Shown one piece after another: positions 46,019-58,391 of a DNA stretch of 64,000 bases (positions are counted from its first letter, which is position 1; each line of letters begins with the position of its first letter). The stretch is taken from assembly GCA_025200525.1 (NCBI GenBank), contig CM045762.1, forward strand, positions 22,913,374 to 22,977,373, in the 5' to 3' direction. Origin of the DNA: Camellia lanceoleosa (Eukaryota > Streptophyta > Magnoliopsida > Ericales > Theaceae). Made by a program: the position numbers and the translations under genes. The notes beneath the pieces are model-generated. The model searched no databases and was not told the DNA's origin. It worked only from the letters and a program-made list of their open reading frames with translations.

Positions 46019-49000
46019 TGTAGACACCCCATTTTTGACCGTCCTCAAGACTTGGACGTCACTGATTGAACACTCAGTGATCACCCTTGTTCGTGTTCGT
46101 TTTGAGTTCCCGGAGGCCTCGGTTGCGCGCCTTGCCTCAGGATCTCTTAACTCGTTCGTTTAGTGTTTGGTTTTGCATTAAAAACTTGTGTTTTTACCTT
46201 GGAAGGCAGGGAATGGCTTGTTGGTCATCCCCACACTCCACCGGCCCTCCCTTTACATCACCGGCCATTCCTTGTTGCTACCGGCCGTGGTTGCTTGGTA
46301 TCAATGGCCGGTCGGCACTCTCGTGGCGGTGGCACTTTATTTGGCGGTGACCTATTTTTTCCGACGGTGACCCTTCACCTTTTAGGCTTGGTGCATGCTA
46401 CCGGTACCGGTGGAACACACCACCCCCACTCCCCATGCACGGGGATGGCTGCTTTGAGCCTTTGACCCCTTTTTCCTTCTAGAAGGATGACCCCTTTGGC
46501 CAAGCTTCTTGGGGAAGCTTGGCCAGCTATCCCAGCTTCTTCAAGAAGCCATGAACCAATTGCACTCTTTGTCCCTTTTCATTTAGCTTCCTTGAGAAGC
46601 TTAGAGCCTTTTCTTTGCTTATATAAGAGCCCTTCTTCCTTCTTTGTCTAGGTTTAGAAGTTTTGAACAAAAAACCAGAGGTTAGATACATACACATCTG
46701 ATATACACACACATACTCTCTCTCTCTCTCTCTCTCTATTCCCCTCTCTCTCATCCTTTGTGTGTGTTTTGTGGCCTAAAAGTGCATTTTTACCTTAGTT
46801 TTGTACTAACACACACACTACCACACCTTGCTTCGACTTTGAGGGAGTTAGAGGGTTTTTTCTTGAGTTTTTGGACTTCTTTTGATCAGAAGACAGTGGC
46901 TGGACCTGCTGTTCTTGAGGTGTTCTTCAAGGGTAATTACTTTGCTTTAGTTTCCCCAATTTTGCATTGGCTTTTGACCTGTCTTGTATATTGATTTGAG
47001 CTTTGTTTATAACTAAAAAAGGTCTTATATTTGCATGCTTTAAATACTTCATTAAGGTCATTTTGTGGTTTGGGGTCGAACTCACCCTCTTAGGCCTTAT
47101 TTGGCCCTTTCGGGGCTTCTATTGTTAGGCTTCATTTGCTTGAGTGTTTTGTTCTTTTCACCACTGAAATCTAGTGGAATTTTAGTGGTGAAGAAGAGGG
47201 TTTGAGGTCTTGTATAGGGGAGGGACACCCCTCTCCCCTTTGCCCCTCTTTTATCCTTGTTTTGGCTTAAAGAGCAACATGCATGCTTGGTTTGTTTTTG
47301 GCTCCATATCAGATGTTTTTGGTGCAATTTAGGTCACATGTTGTCTCTATTTTTGGTCGGATTTGTGGCCCTTCGCATGCTTAATATACTTGCTTTGTAT
47401 TCCCTTGTTTGTGCCTAGAAGTGCATCATGACTTTCGGCTACCATGCTCTCATATCTTGGCTTTACTTTGTGAAGTTTTTGGCCATATTTTATCATGCTT
47501 AAGGTCTGTTGGACACTGATTTGGTCTTGTTTAGCATGTTTTGTATAGTTGCTTCACATTTTGGCTTGTGAGCCTTGAATGTGTGAATCATAAACATGCA
47601 TTGGTTAGGCTGTTTCAATGATTTGGAATCATTTAACATGCTATTTCAGTCCCTATACCATGCTTACATGTCTCCATTTATCATCTCATTCATGCCTTGA
47701 AGAGTTGGCCTTTCATGACTAGGAATAGGTCATTGTGCATAGCCCTACATTTGAGGCTTTGGGACTGCCATATCTGGGGTATTTGGAGCTTATTTTGCAT
47801 GTCAAAATTCTGTTTTTGGTTGTATGGTTCATGCCATGTTTGCTTGGGGTAGTGGTAGTAGAATGCCCCTTTGTTATGCCTTAGCTTTGGGCCTCTTTGA
47901 TTTGCATGTTTGTTGTGCATTTTGTCCATCATTTGGGATGCTTTTGGCCACTGTTTTGGGGTGGGTTGAGGTCTGCCCCTTTATGGTTTAAGCCCACCAT
48001 TGCTTACTTGTCACATGTTTGTTGCATGTTTGATTCATGATGTGTTGTCACATGCTAGTTCTTTTGCATACTTGCCATGACATGTTGCATTGCATTTGGC
48101 ATGCCTTTGCATCTTAATCTTATGTTGCATCTTTGAGCCATGTTTGCATAACATGCGTTACATTGCTTGGTTTGGGGTGTCAAGCCAAGTGTGAGGATTG
48201 AGAAGTGTTCATACTCCAAGTGATGTAACACGTCTCAACTCTCGGTCACCGAGGCCCTTGACTTTGACATGATAGGGTCTTGGTATTCATTTGTGTGTTA
48301 CATGCATTTTCATTGAATTGCAACCTTGGCCTCTTAGGCCATCATGCATCAAAATGCACAATTGATGGCCTGAGGATCGGGGGCCATGCTCCCTTGAGTC
48401 CATTGCATGATAGGGAGTGTGACCATGCTTACATTTGCTTGAAATTCCATGCCATACACTGTCGCTTTGTTCTTTGTCAAAAACGATTCTGCGAGAATTT
48501 TTGGCCGACGGCCGTTTATAGTGCCGGCAATCCCATGGATGAATGGCCGATAGCATGAAGTCCATCGATGGACATTTTCCATGGCGGTGGGTATTTCCTT
48601 TAGCGATGGTGCTCTCAAGGTGTGCGAGGAATATGTCGCAAGACTTTGGCGATTTCGAAAAAGTAGGCGTGTAAAGCAGAGGCGGTGGCATGAATGCGGG
48701 TTTTCCGCAAAACGGACTCAAGCATGCATCATTCACAAGATCCCGAGGCGTAATACCAATTTTTTTCTGCATTTAATTTGTTAATTAATTAGAAATTCTG
48801 TAATAATTAATTTAGTATTATTTATTCGGACCCTCCGAGTGAGGGCAATTGTGTAATAAGTGTGCATGAGTGTGTGCATGTCTTCCAATCCCACGTCTTT
48901 CTTCCCTGTTATTTACCAGCTTATGATGGTAGACTAGGGCATATTTAAATTAGCATACCTTATGCTATGCATGTGTGCATCCATACATTTGTCTTACATG

Positions 49001-49936
49001 TACCGGGCTCGGTACATCATGCTAACTGCATTGTATTTCAATTCCAAATTGGGTACTTGTTAATTGTAGCATTTCACATGTCATTGTAGATTAGCCGAGC
49101 CTATTCTAGTGACATTCTGCATGTGATGCATTAGCCATATTTAGCATGAACTAGGATCATGCATGATTACTAACTAGTTTCTGTTTTGGCACGGAGCACT
49201 AGGTAAGCTTTTATGCTTTAGCATACCACATGCGTGTGAGTGTTGCCATAATAGCGTGATTGCCATGAGGCTAGCTGCTTATGTGATATAACTGCTTGAA
49301 TGCCTGTGGATGGAGGTTGAATTACCTAAATTGAAATAATGCATTAAAACTGTGAGTTTTAAGCCCACTAGATAGTGGCAAAGCCATCTTTTCCAAAGCC
49401 CACTTGAGGGTGGCAAAATCTGTATTTTAGCCTACTTGAGAGTAGCAAACCATTTTCAAAACAAACATGAAATGTTTTGTTCCAATTTAGGCGATTTGGT
49501 CTATACTTGTTTCTTTGTCATAACATAGTAAATCTAGGCTAATAAGGAATAAGAACACATAACGTTTTCAAAATTGGATATCATGATTAGTAGAGGCCGA
49601 TCTTGGGCCGGCGAGAGGTGCTCATAGCTGACCTTCCCCAATCGTACCCAAGTTCCCGAGCCGAGGTAACTTTGGTGATGACGGACACGTAGCCTTTGGC
49701 ACCGAGTCAGGGTTTCCTAAATTTCCCCATTAAAAAATAATTAGGTGGTGATTCTGTATCTGGCAAAGCAGTCCATGTTTGGCACTTCTTTCAAAATCTG
49801 TTTTTCTCAAAACGATTTGCCGGATTTGGACTCTTTGGTTCAGATTAAGAACCGTGACAATTGAGTCCGAACTGTAGTAAACCCATATGAGCAGAACGGG
49901 GGTTCATCCTCCCGGGGCATTCGGGGGACGTCTTCA
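46019..49936 (+). repeat. 5' LTR of the Tat element, 3.9 kb
   Basis: Starts TGTAGACACCCCATTTTTG and ends GGGGGACGTCTTCA, five bases before the PBS. The first 1.77 kb pairs with 62233-64000. The U3-like part has GCCGGC and CCGGCC words (46240-46400), a TATATAA box and a (TC)n tract after it. The far part (48820-49870) aligns in reverse with 17150-18200 of the minus-strand copy. The ORFs inside (for example around 48287-48772) are not preserved between LTR copies. Confidence 0.88.
46620..46626 (+). promoter_or_regulatory. TATA box of the 5' LTR
   Basis: TATATAA in CTTATATAAGAGCCCTTC, conserved at 62829-62835 in the other LTR. It is followed about 100 bp later by a pyrimidine-rich (TC)n tract. 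Likely drives the genomic transcript. Confidence 0.65.
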
Positions 49937-49941
49937 GTTTC

Positions 49942-49959
49942 TGGCGACTCTGCTGGGGA
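49942..49959 (+). other. Primer binding site of the Tat element
   Basis: TGGCGACTCTGCTGGGGA, the PBS type used by Ogre and other Tat elements, reported as complementary to a tRNA-Arg 3' end. It lies five bases after the LTR end. Confidence 0.75.
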
Positions 49960-50654
49960 AATTAGAGAGCTTGACTCGAACTCGTGATATCCTGTTTTGA
50001 TTACATTTATGTGTTTCTTTGCATTACATGTGCATTGGTGCGCCTAGGACACCGTGTTGGCCATTTGCTATTCCTGAGCGGTTTGCCGGAGGCATGACTT
50101 TGTCAAAGCATGCCATAAGGCTGACCGGTTGCGGGCTCTGCCAGCATGGGAACACAAACCCCGGTTCTACCGGGGCACCCTTTTCGACCATTCGACCTAG
50201 TGCATATTCGGAATCCATAGTGACCATTCCAAGTTAGGACAGGTTGCTCACCCGATTTTAGGTTGTTTGAAACCGCTACGTGCATAGTAAAACCCTAGCT
50301 CTTGACAAAATAGGACAGCGAAATGCTACCCCACCATAGGGGTGTATTGACTCTCATTTACTTGCTATGTGTTTTTAGAATGTATCTCTACAGGGACACA
50401 CGTACTGGCCAGTGAGTTTGAGTGTCAGGCCCACGAGCATCAGTGTTTTTTTTGGGAATCAATTATCTGTGGGTATCAGATTCAAACTTAGGGGCAACAA
50501 TTCAGAAACAGTGATCAGTGTTTGAGGAACAGTGTGTTCAGCTTATTGGCAGCATATTATGATACCCAACCTTGTGTTGTATGTTTATTTTATGCCGTTA
50601 CGTTGTCCGATTGTCTGTTTATTTATACGCTTTATGTACCTTTTTGCTAGGTAG
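49960..50654 (+). other. Tat element leader before gag
   Basis: About 700 bp with no convincing ORF. Short ORFs on both strands at 50019-50285 overlap and look accidental. Contains an AGGGGCAACAATTCAG word resembling the AGGGGCAACT words after pol (about 58720-58780). Confidence 0.55.
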
Positions 50655-52250
50655 TTGAGCACAATTGCTTTCGACCCAGCAGATATTCCCCAAGCACTCT
50701 GGACTAGAGGCCGTCGACTCCATCGATCTGAGGATCTGGTAGACGGACAACCAGTGTACCACTCTCTACCCCCGGTTACTAGACGGAGGACTGTTAGGCA
50801 GAAGGCATCAGTACAGCAGTCAGTTCAGAGGGCCTTATCTACCCCACCTGAGTTCGGTAGGAATGAGAGTCCTGTTTCACCTACAGAGAGGGAATATATA
50901 CCGGTAATTCAACCAGAGCAGAATAGTATGGCTAGCTTAGAGGAGATGGTGTGCCAGCTCCAAGAGAGCATGAAAATGATGCAGCAGAATGCTGTTCGAC
51001 AGGCAGAGTTTGCCAGGCAGCAGGCCACATTTATGAATGAACAAGCGGAGTTGCTTATGAGGTTGCAGCAGCAAACCGGAGCCTCTGCTTCGCAGCAAGC
51101 TCCTCCCCCACTAGGAGTTCCAACCCTCGGGGAGACAGCCAATGTTCAGAATGATACAGAATTTCCCGCAGGACCACCTCCATCCCCGATCCTATCCCAA
51201 ATCCAACCCCAGTTATCAAAAACACCCACCAACCTACCGGACTCTCCCTTTGAGTTCAAGACTGATCCCACCGCACTAAAGTTGAGCAAGCTTGAAAAGC
51301 TGTTCAAGAGATCCCAGGGAGTTAAGACCATCCCCGACATTGAAGATGGCTATACCGACGCCTTGCATTATGCTGCCCAAATTTAAAATGCCCTATATTG
51401 ATCAATTTGATGGGTCCGGGGACCCCATGGTGCACCTCAGATTGTTTTCAGATATCTTAAGGCCAATGGGCCTCAGTAGACTGCAGAAGATGTCTTTGTT
51501 CGGCCGGACCCTGTCAAGTGTGGCGGCCATATGGTATGCCAAATTAGAAGATGATGTCAAGAGAAACTGGGACGAGATCGCTGAGGCCTTCATTGCGCAG
51601 TACTCATACAATACACAAATCGAGATTACAACCCGTGATCTCGAGACAACAAGGCAGGAACCTAAAGAGAGTTTCTCAGAATTCGTAACCAGATGGAGGG
51701 CCAAGGCTTCGATGATGACCTTGAGGCCTACAGACAAAGACTAGATTCGGATGATTGTGCCCAATCTTTAGCCGAAGTTGATGCAGAAGATGATTGTACT
51801 CCCCTTTTCTACTTTTTCTGACCTACATGAAATGGGGGTGCAGATTGAGGATGCCTTGAAGCAAGGCTTAATTGATAATGACCGGGAGCAACCTCGAAGA
51901 ACTTTCAACCGCAACACTAATGCAGGCCCGAGTGGCACTACAACTACAAGAGCCTCCGAAGTGAGCATGGTCACCACCAACCCCCCTCCAAGAAATATGG
52001 CGGCCACACCATTCTCCGATGCGTCCGGAAGCAACCCACTAATAGCCAAATACCCACCCAAAAACACCAGAACCTTCGCTCCACTTTATATGCCCCTGTC
52101 CAAAGCTCTGGGGGTGCTAATCAGAAAAGGGCACTTGAAGCCCCTAGAGCCGCGGCCCCTACCAGAAAGACTTCCCTCTACCCACAACCCAGCCAAGTAT
52201 TGCGCATTTCACCAACAGCACGGTCATGACACCGATCTGTGCTTTTGATT
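50655..52250 (+). pseudogene. Tat gag, broken
   Basis: The first frame (50655-51386) opens with TTG where an ATG is expected (TTG AGC ACA ATT), so the start codon has probably mutated. It holds a Gln-rich coiled-coil-like segment (residues about 95-140) and a Pro-rich linker. A frameshift near 51340-51385 leads into the conserved gag core (51385-51744): KMPYIDQFDGSGDPMVHLRL, AAIWYAKLEDDVKRNWDE, and SFSEFVTRWRAKAS. Stops follow at 51742 and about 51768. A third piece (51778-52248) ends with a zinc-finger-like YCAFHQQHGHDTDLC. Gag would form the cytoplasmic virus-like particle. Confidence 0.85.
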
Positions 52251-53468
52251 ATGTCATGAGATTCAAGATTTCATCGATAACGGGGTGATTCTACCACCCG
52301 AGAAGCCCAATGTTACTACAAATCCTCTCCCCATACATAACCAAGCTCCACCACCCAAAAGAATCAATTTCATCCATACTGGGGTCGTGTCCTACGATCC
52401 TAGTATCTATATCACACCCTCCCACCTGCCTAAGCCGGAGGTTTTCCTTCCCGATTGCACCGACTTGTGCATGATGGACATCTCCATAACTCAACCCAAG
52501 CCCGGTGATGTAGGAGGGAGGAGAGAGAGGAGGTCCCAAAGGAGAAGAGGATTGTTGAGCCAGAGTCTGCGGAATCTGGGAGTTGTGTTGAGAAGACATA
52601 AAGTCCGGGTGACTACATTTCATCAATAGGCCATGATGGGCCAGATGTGGAGTTTCCAGCAGGAGGAGAGCTGTGTGTGACCCAAGGGGATAGTCTGGGA
52701 CAGGGAACAGATAATTTAACAGCTGTGGAAGAGGACCTTGCCAATCTCCAGTTTTACAGTGACCAAGATCCAGGGGACGTGGAAGTCAACTGGTATGATT
52801 ATGAGGAATCGACAGAGGCTACGGGATGGTTAGATGATCAACCAGATGTAGTAGAAGAGTTTCAGCCAGAACAAGGCCCGGCATGAGCAAGAATGTTAGT
52901 AACAGCCGGAAGGGTTGAAGAATAGAGTGCATCGCCGGAGAGCGCCGGTGTCAAGAATTTCACTTGGGATTGGGGCATTTCGAGTACGGGAATTATTGAG
53001 CAGTCGGTTGTATTGACACACCCAGAACAGGAAAAATTCGAAGACTCCGAGAGAATCAGGAAGGCAAAGGCTCATATGGGGATCAAAGCTGCATGTGAAC
53101 CGAGAATCTTTGCGAACATATGGATGGAAGGTGCTGCAAGTACAAGAACAGTCATACCAAAGCCGGACAGATGTTTGTCAGCTGCTGATGGAATGTGGTG
53201 GGAAGATGAGGACTTGTGTCTTGCCCACACAGATAAAGATTGGGGGAACGACCAACCCGATGACACCTGGTACCTTGGAGAGGTCGACTATATGACGCGG
53301 AGCGGGCGGTACTTCAAACCCCCGCACCTAGATCAACCAGAGGCCTCGGGGAAGGATAGAGAGGCTGAGAAGCAAAAGGAGAAGCAACTTGAGGAGGAAG
53401 CTGTACTCAAACAGCTAAAAAAGATACAAGTAGACATCTCCATCTGGGGACTGCTCATGGCATCATGA
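52251..53468 (+). pseudogene. Tat gag-pol linker region, broken
   Basis: After the zinc-finger-like end of gag, three open pieces (52285-52629, 52647-52886, 53013-53468) cover the acidic, Pro-rich spacer that Tat elements have between gag and protease. Words such as RINFIHTGVVSYDPSIYITP and WYLGEVDYMTRSGRYFKPP are protein-like. The latter resembles the TRSGRxFKPP motif that precedes the Tat protease. Frame changes and stops occur between pieces. Confidence 0.7.
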
Positions 53469-54002
53469 GTGCATAGACATGCTATCTTATCGGCCATGGA
53501 CAAAGCGAAGCTTTCAATAGAAACCACGCCAGAGTAGCTGGTGGGATTAGTCTTTCCTGGAGGAGCTACCCCGACGCTGACTTTTTTCGACAAGGAATTG
53601 CAACCCGAGGGGGCAGACCATAACAAGCCACTCTACATTTCCATGGAATGTATGAATAAATGGATACCGATGGTTCTCGTTGATACCGGATCCGCCATCA
53701 ACGTCTGTCCGGCAAGGACAGCGTATGCAATCGGTTTGAAAACTGCAGATTTTGTACCAACAGCCCAGGTCATCCGGGCATATGACAATACAAGTAGAGA
53801 AGTGATGGGAACCGTAAAAGTTCAGACTAAAGTTGGGCCAGGACAGCATGAGATAGATTTCCATGTCTTAGAGGTGCCTGCAACTTTCAACTTGCTTTTA
53901 GGACGGCCGTGGCTGCATCAGGTGAAGGCGGTATCATCCACTTTGCATCAAATGGTGAAATACCCCTATGGGAAGGGAGTAGCCATTGTTTTCGGGAATT
54001 AA
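53469..54002 (+). pseudogene. Tat aspartic protease
   Basis: The piece 53541-54002 is open and has the catalytic motif VLVDTGSAINVCP (about 53675-53715) and the later hydrophobic LLLGRPWLHQ typical of retropepsins. It continues the frame of 53013-53468, with stops at 53466 and about 53535. It would release gag and pol products from the polyprotein. A TAA at 54000-54002 ends this piece, after which the same frame continues. Confidence 0.85.
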
Positions 54003-54794
54003 TCAATCCATCCACCACCGGAGGTATCCACGCCTGTTCTAGAAATTGAGCATGGCATGGAGGATGTGTTCATATCAGGTTTTACCCTAGCTGAGGCTCA
54101 GGTTGTACAGAACATCATGGCTGCTAACGAGGGGATATATGTCAGTGCCTGAGCAGTGTATCTCATGAACAAGCTCCAATACATCCCCGGGATGGGATTA
54201 GGAAAGAGCGGCCGCGAGGGCGTCGCAGCATTGGCCGAAGTGCCACACAACCCTCATACCTTTGGCTTAGGTTATCTGCCCACCAAGGAGGATTGGGTAA
54301 GAAAAGGAAGAGAGATGGCTGGGAGAGCCAGAGCGAAACATATGGGAAAACCTTTCGACTTAATGCACCGGCCCATTCAGGGTACCCTAAACGGACGCTT
54401 TGTCCGGGAGGGGGAAGACTTTCCATTTTGTGGTTTTCCGGAGCCGTGGCTGAACGCGGAGAGGAAGCGCGTACCAGGGTTCGAGATTTTCTTTGACCTA
54501 CAGTTACCGGGGGATGATGTTGCTGAAGAGCAGACAGACCCAACAGTTGAGGTTGAGCAGAACAGGAAAATGGAGTCTGAGGACACCGAACTTGAAATGG
54601 GGGTAGCACTGGCATGTCTACTTTCAGATCCTTCGATCGACCAGCTGTGCTTGGGGGATAACTTCTCGGTGTCCATGATCGGGAATGAAACGGCTGCGGG
54701 CCTACCGTCAACTATTTTGGATGCATCCATCGCACCCTCCCTCACCGGCGGCGAGGAGGATTTTTGTCCAAAGAAGACGGTCGTAGTGAGCTAG
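54003..54794 (+). pseudogene. G-patch-containing segment of Tat pol
   Basis: The same frame as the protease continues after the TAA at 54000 and a TGA near 54150. A G-patch-like motif, YIPGMGLGKSGREGVAAL, lies at about 54180-54232, followed by a Gly/Leu stretch (FGLGYLPTKEDW). G-patch domains bind RNA or DEAH helicases and are common in this position in Tat/Ogre-like elements. The remaining 120 codons are acidic and of unknown role. A TAG at 54792-54794 interrupts the frame. Confidence 0.75.
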
Positions 54795-55355
54795 AATCGA
54801 TTCCACCGAGTCTTGAGTCGAATCGGTTCCACCGACCGAAGTCTGAGTCCCAGATTCTGGGGTGACAAACCAGATACCACAGTCTTGTGTAGGTCGTCTT
54901 TTTCTTTCTCTTTTGAGTCTATTGTAACAGAAGAATCGGACGGTTTGGAAGTACATGATGAGAATGATATGAATGTGGTTTCCGAGTACTTTTCTGTGCC
55001 TTTGATTTATTGCTTAAATCAGGACTTTCAAAATTTTGATGAAAACGACGAAGACGAAATTCCTCCCCTTTTACAACGTTTAATTGAACAAGAGCAGGAA
55101 AGGTTTGTCAAACCTTTAGTTGATGAAATCATTACTGTGAATGTTGGTACTGAGAAGGACCCGCGGCTGGTCCAGATCGGGTCCACGTTGTCTTCAGAGG
55201 AACGCGAGCGCTTAGTCGCTTTATTAACAGATTTCAAAGATGTTTTCGCGTGGCCCTACGAAGACATGCCTGGAATTGATCCTGAGATTGTACAAAGACC
55301 GATCCTCTTGACCCCGAGGCCCGACCACAAAAGAACTCAGAAGGATCCGCCCTGA
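54795..55355 (+). pseudogene. Segment upstream of Tat reverse transcriptase
   Basis: Continues in the protease/G-patch frame. Ends with the conserved run-in to RT: VNVGTEKDPRLVQIGSTLS, LLTDFKDVFAWPYEDMPGID. A frameshift near 55340-55350 separates it from the RT frame. Confidence 0.8.
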
Positions 55356-56403
55356 TTGGGCCATTAAGATCAAGGAAGAGGTCACCAAGCAAATCGACGC
55401 AGGCTTCCTGCTGGTATCTGAATACCCAACTTGGTTGGCCAACATTGTTCCAGTGTCGAAGAAGGATGGCAGAATCCGGGTATGTGTAGACTTCAGGGAT
55501 TTGAACAGAGCCAGTTCGAAGGACGACTTTCCCTTGCCACATATTGATGAGTTGGTAGATTTCGCAGCAGGACATGCTTTGCTTTCGTTTATGGATGGCT
55601 TCTCAGGCTATAATCAGATAGTAATGGCACTCGAAGACCAGGAGAAGATTGCATTCACCACCCCATGGGGTATATACTGCTATAGAGTAATGCTATTTGG
55701 GTTGAAGAATGCTGGAGCTACTTATCAACGGACAGCGACCACAATATTGCACGATATGATCCACAAAGAGGTTGAGGTGTATGTGGATGACATGATCGTC
55801 AAGTCCAAAGAAAGAGAGGGTCACTACACCGCCTTGCAAAAGTTTTTCCAAAGGATCAGAGAATTTCGGCTGCGGTTGAATCCTCAGAAGTATACATTCG
55901 GTGTTACAGCGGGAAAAATGCTAGGGTTTCTGATTACACAAAGGGGCATCGAAGTCGACCCTTCCAAAATCAAGGCCATCTTAGAAATGCCACCACCAAT
56001 GACTGAAAAGGAGGTGCGATTCTTTCTGGGTAAAGTGCAATTCATAAGACGGTTTATCTCAAAACTAACCTTGACTTGTGAACCACTTTTTGGTCTCCTG
56101 AAGAAAGGAAAGAAATTCCAATGGGACGGCCGATGCCAAACAACTTTTGAACAAATCAAAGAATATTTACAGAACCCGCCTGTGTTGTCACCGCCAGAGC
56201 CAGCGAAACCGTTGATATTGTACCTATCAGTAACCGAGACTACAATGGGTTGTATGCTCGCACAAGAGTCAGAGGGCAAAGTGGAAAGGGCCATCTACTA
56301 TCTGAGCAAGAAGATGTTGGATTACGAGACCCGCTATACTCCGCTGGAGAAGGCTTGTTTGGCCTTGGTATGGGTTACCTGTGAAGTCATGCAAGACTGT
56401 TAG
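55348..56403 (+). pseudogene. Tat reverse transcriptase and first RNase H
   Basis: One open frame carries all RT blocks: WLANIVPVSKKDGRIRVCVD, LLSFMDGFSGYNQIVMA, VMLFGLKNAGATYQR and the catalytic VYVDDMIVKS (about 55777-55806). Then come LGFLITQRGIEVDP and a Ty3-type RNase H start (LILYLSVTETTMGCMLAQ, IYYLSKKMLDYETRYTPLEK). The usual RNase H Asp of the first beta strand is replaced here (LYLSVTE), as is common in Tat elements where the second RNase H takes over. A stop and frameshift near 56390-56420 break the link to the next piece. Confidence 0.92.
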
Positions 56404-56414
56404 CTCACTCTGTA

Positions 56415-57137
56415 ATGTTGGTTTCACGACTCGATCCTATCAAATATCTTTTCGAGAAACCGGCAGTTACGGGTAGGCTAGCTCGTTGGCTGCTGTTGCT
56501 TTCCGAATTTGATCTAAAGTATGTGACGTGCAAGTCCGTAAAAAGGAGAGCGGTAGCAGAGTTCCTTGCCGACCACCCGGTTGAAGGGGATGAAGCAGTT
56601 GAGTACCTATTCCCAGATGAAGCCATTTTGCACGTCGAAGATGAAACTTGGACGATGTACTTTGACGGAGCGTCAAACCAGTACGGGTATGAGATAGGGG
56701 TGTTGCTGATAGCGCCTGACAATTCCCGTATCCCTTTAGCATTCAAGCTCCGGTTCAAAGTCTCGAACAACGGAGCGGAATACGAGGCATGTATTGCCGG
56801 TTTAGAAGCGGCTTTAGAACTAGGGGCAAAACGGTTGGACGTCATTGGGGACTCGAACCTTGTTGTGTCTCAAGCAAAAGGAGATTGGAAGGTCAAAGAA
56901 GAAAAGATGATAATTTACCACCAGACCTTGGATTTGTTAATTCCTCGGTTTGAAAAGCTAAACTTCACTCATCTAGTAAGAGAGAACAACAGGTTCGCAG
57001 ATTCACTAGCAACTCTATCTTCCATGATAGACATCCTGTCCGGAGTCCGGATGCGTCCAGTCATCATTGACCAGAAGTTTGTGCCAGCGTATGAGTCAAT
57101 TTCTGCCATAGATGAGGTTCAGGACAAGAACCCCTAG
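56415..57137 (+). pseudogene. Tat archaeal-type RNase H (aRH)
   Basis: After the end of the first RNase H and connection (LVSRLDPIKYLFEKP, ARWLLLLSEFDLKYV) an extra RNase H domain is present. It has WTMYFDGASNQYGYEIGVLL with Asp in DGAS (about 56664), NNGAEYEACIAGLEAAL with the catalytic Glu, LDVIGDSNLVVSQ with Asp in GDS, and the C-terminal NRFADSLATLSSM with the last Asp. All four expected acidic residues are visible. A dual RNase H with the second of archaeal/plant type defines the Tat clade. A TAG at 57135-57137 (probable CAG change) separates it from integrase in the same frame. Confidence 0.9.
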
Positions 57138-58391
57138 TATTACGACATTTGGAATTTCTTGGAGAAGGAGATGTATCCACCAGGGGCAAATGCCAAAGAT
57201 AAAAGGGCAATCAGAAGAATGGCTGTTCAGTTCATCATCTGCGGGGGTAAGCTATACAAGAGAGGTCATTTGGGAATGCATAAGCTGTGTGTAGAAGCGG
57301 AGGAGTCGAAGCGCCTGATGGAGGCCATCCATGGAGGAGAATGTGGTGCACATATGAATGGAGTCATGCTAGCGTGGAAGATCCTCAGACAGGGTTACTA
57401 TTGGTCCACCATGGAGGAGGATTGTATTGGCTTTGTTCGACAATGCCACAAATGCCAGATCCATGCAAATCGCATGAACATCCCGCCGTCAAAGCTGTAC
57501 AACATGACTTCGCCGTGGCCATTTTCAGTATGGGGAATTGATGTGATCGGGGCTGTTACTCCGAAGGGATCGAATGGGCATGAGTTCATCCTGGTCGCGA
57601 TAGATTACTTTACGAAGTGGGTCGAGGCCCAATCTTACGCAGTGTTGAAGGCTTCGCATGTCGCAAAGTTCATTAGAAACAACATCATCTGTTGCTACGG
57701 AGTCCCAAACGAGATTATTTCAGACAATGGTTCCAACTTCAAGAAGGAGGTGATTGATTTCTTGGAGAAATACAATGTGGCTTCTCATAAGTCATCCACA
57801 TACCGGCCGCAGACCAATGGAGTGGTTGAGGCCGCCAACAAAAATATCAAACACATACTGCAGAAGATGGTGGAAACATACCGGGATTGGCCAGATAAGT
57901 TGCCATTTGCTTTGTGGGGCTACCGGACTTCGATTAGAACTTTTACTGGGGCGACTCCGTATTCATTAGTCTATGGGAAGGAGGCCGTTCTACCTATCGA
58001 AATTGAGGTTCCGCCACTGCGAGTATTGGCTGAGTGCCAAATAGCCGAAGCAGATTGGCAACAGAGCAGGTTTGAGGAACTCATGCTCTTCGATGAGAGA
58101 AGACTAAAGGCACTGTACTACGTTCAAGGTTATCAGCGCAGAGTTGCCCGGGCTTTCAACAAGAAGGTTAAGCCCATGAATCTAAAGGAAGGAGATTTGG
58201 TGCTCAAAGACAACTGAACTCCCATCCATGACCCAAGGGGCAAGTTCAGACCCAATTGGACTGGTCCCTACATCATCAAAGCTATCTGGTCGGGTGGAGC
58301 TGTGGTTCTGATGGACCTAGATGGCCTGGAGTTCTCACAGCCGATCAACATAGACAAATTGAAGAAATATTACCCTTCAGAGGCTCGCTAG
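57138..58391 (+). pseudogene. Tat integrase
   Basis: Same frame as the aRH, open from 57138 to a single TGA at 58215-58217, then open again to TAG at 58389-58391. The zinc-binding part shows HGGECGAHMN and CHKCQIHANR. The core has WGIDVIGAV, IISDNGSNF and NGVVEAANK, with about 34 residues between the second Asp and the Glu (35 is usual). After the TGA, KFRPNWTGPYIIKAIW and LKKYYP form the C-terminal domain. The enzyme would insert element cDNA into the host genome. Only two stops interrupt this part. Confidence 0.9.

Noticed and set aside
46087..46465. ORFs at the start of the Tat LTR (46087-46350 and 46163-46465, repeated at 62302-62691)
   Set aside because: Present in both LTRs because the LTRs are copies, but frames and lengths differ between them and no domain is seen. 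They overlap the U3 promoter region.
48287..48772. 161-codon antisense ORF within the 5' LTR
   Set aside because: Lies in LTR sequence with an overlapping sense ORF and no known domain.
54163..54711. 182-codon antisense ORF opposite the G-patch region
   Set aside because: A shadow of the sense pol frame; no recognisable domain.
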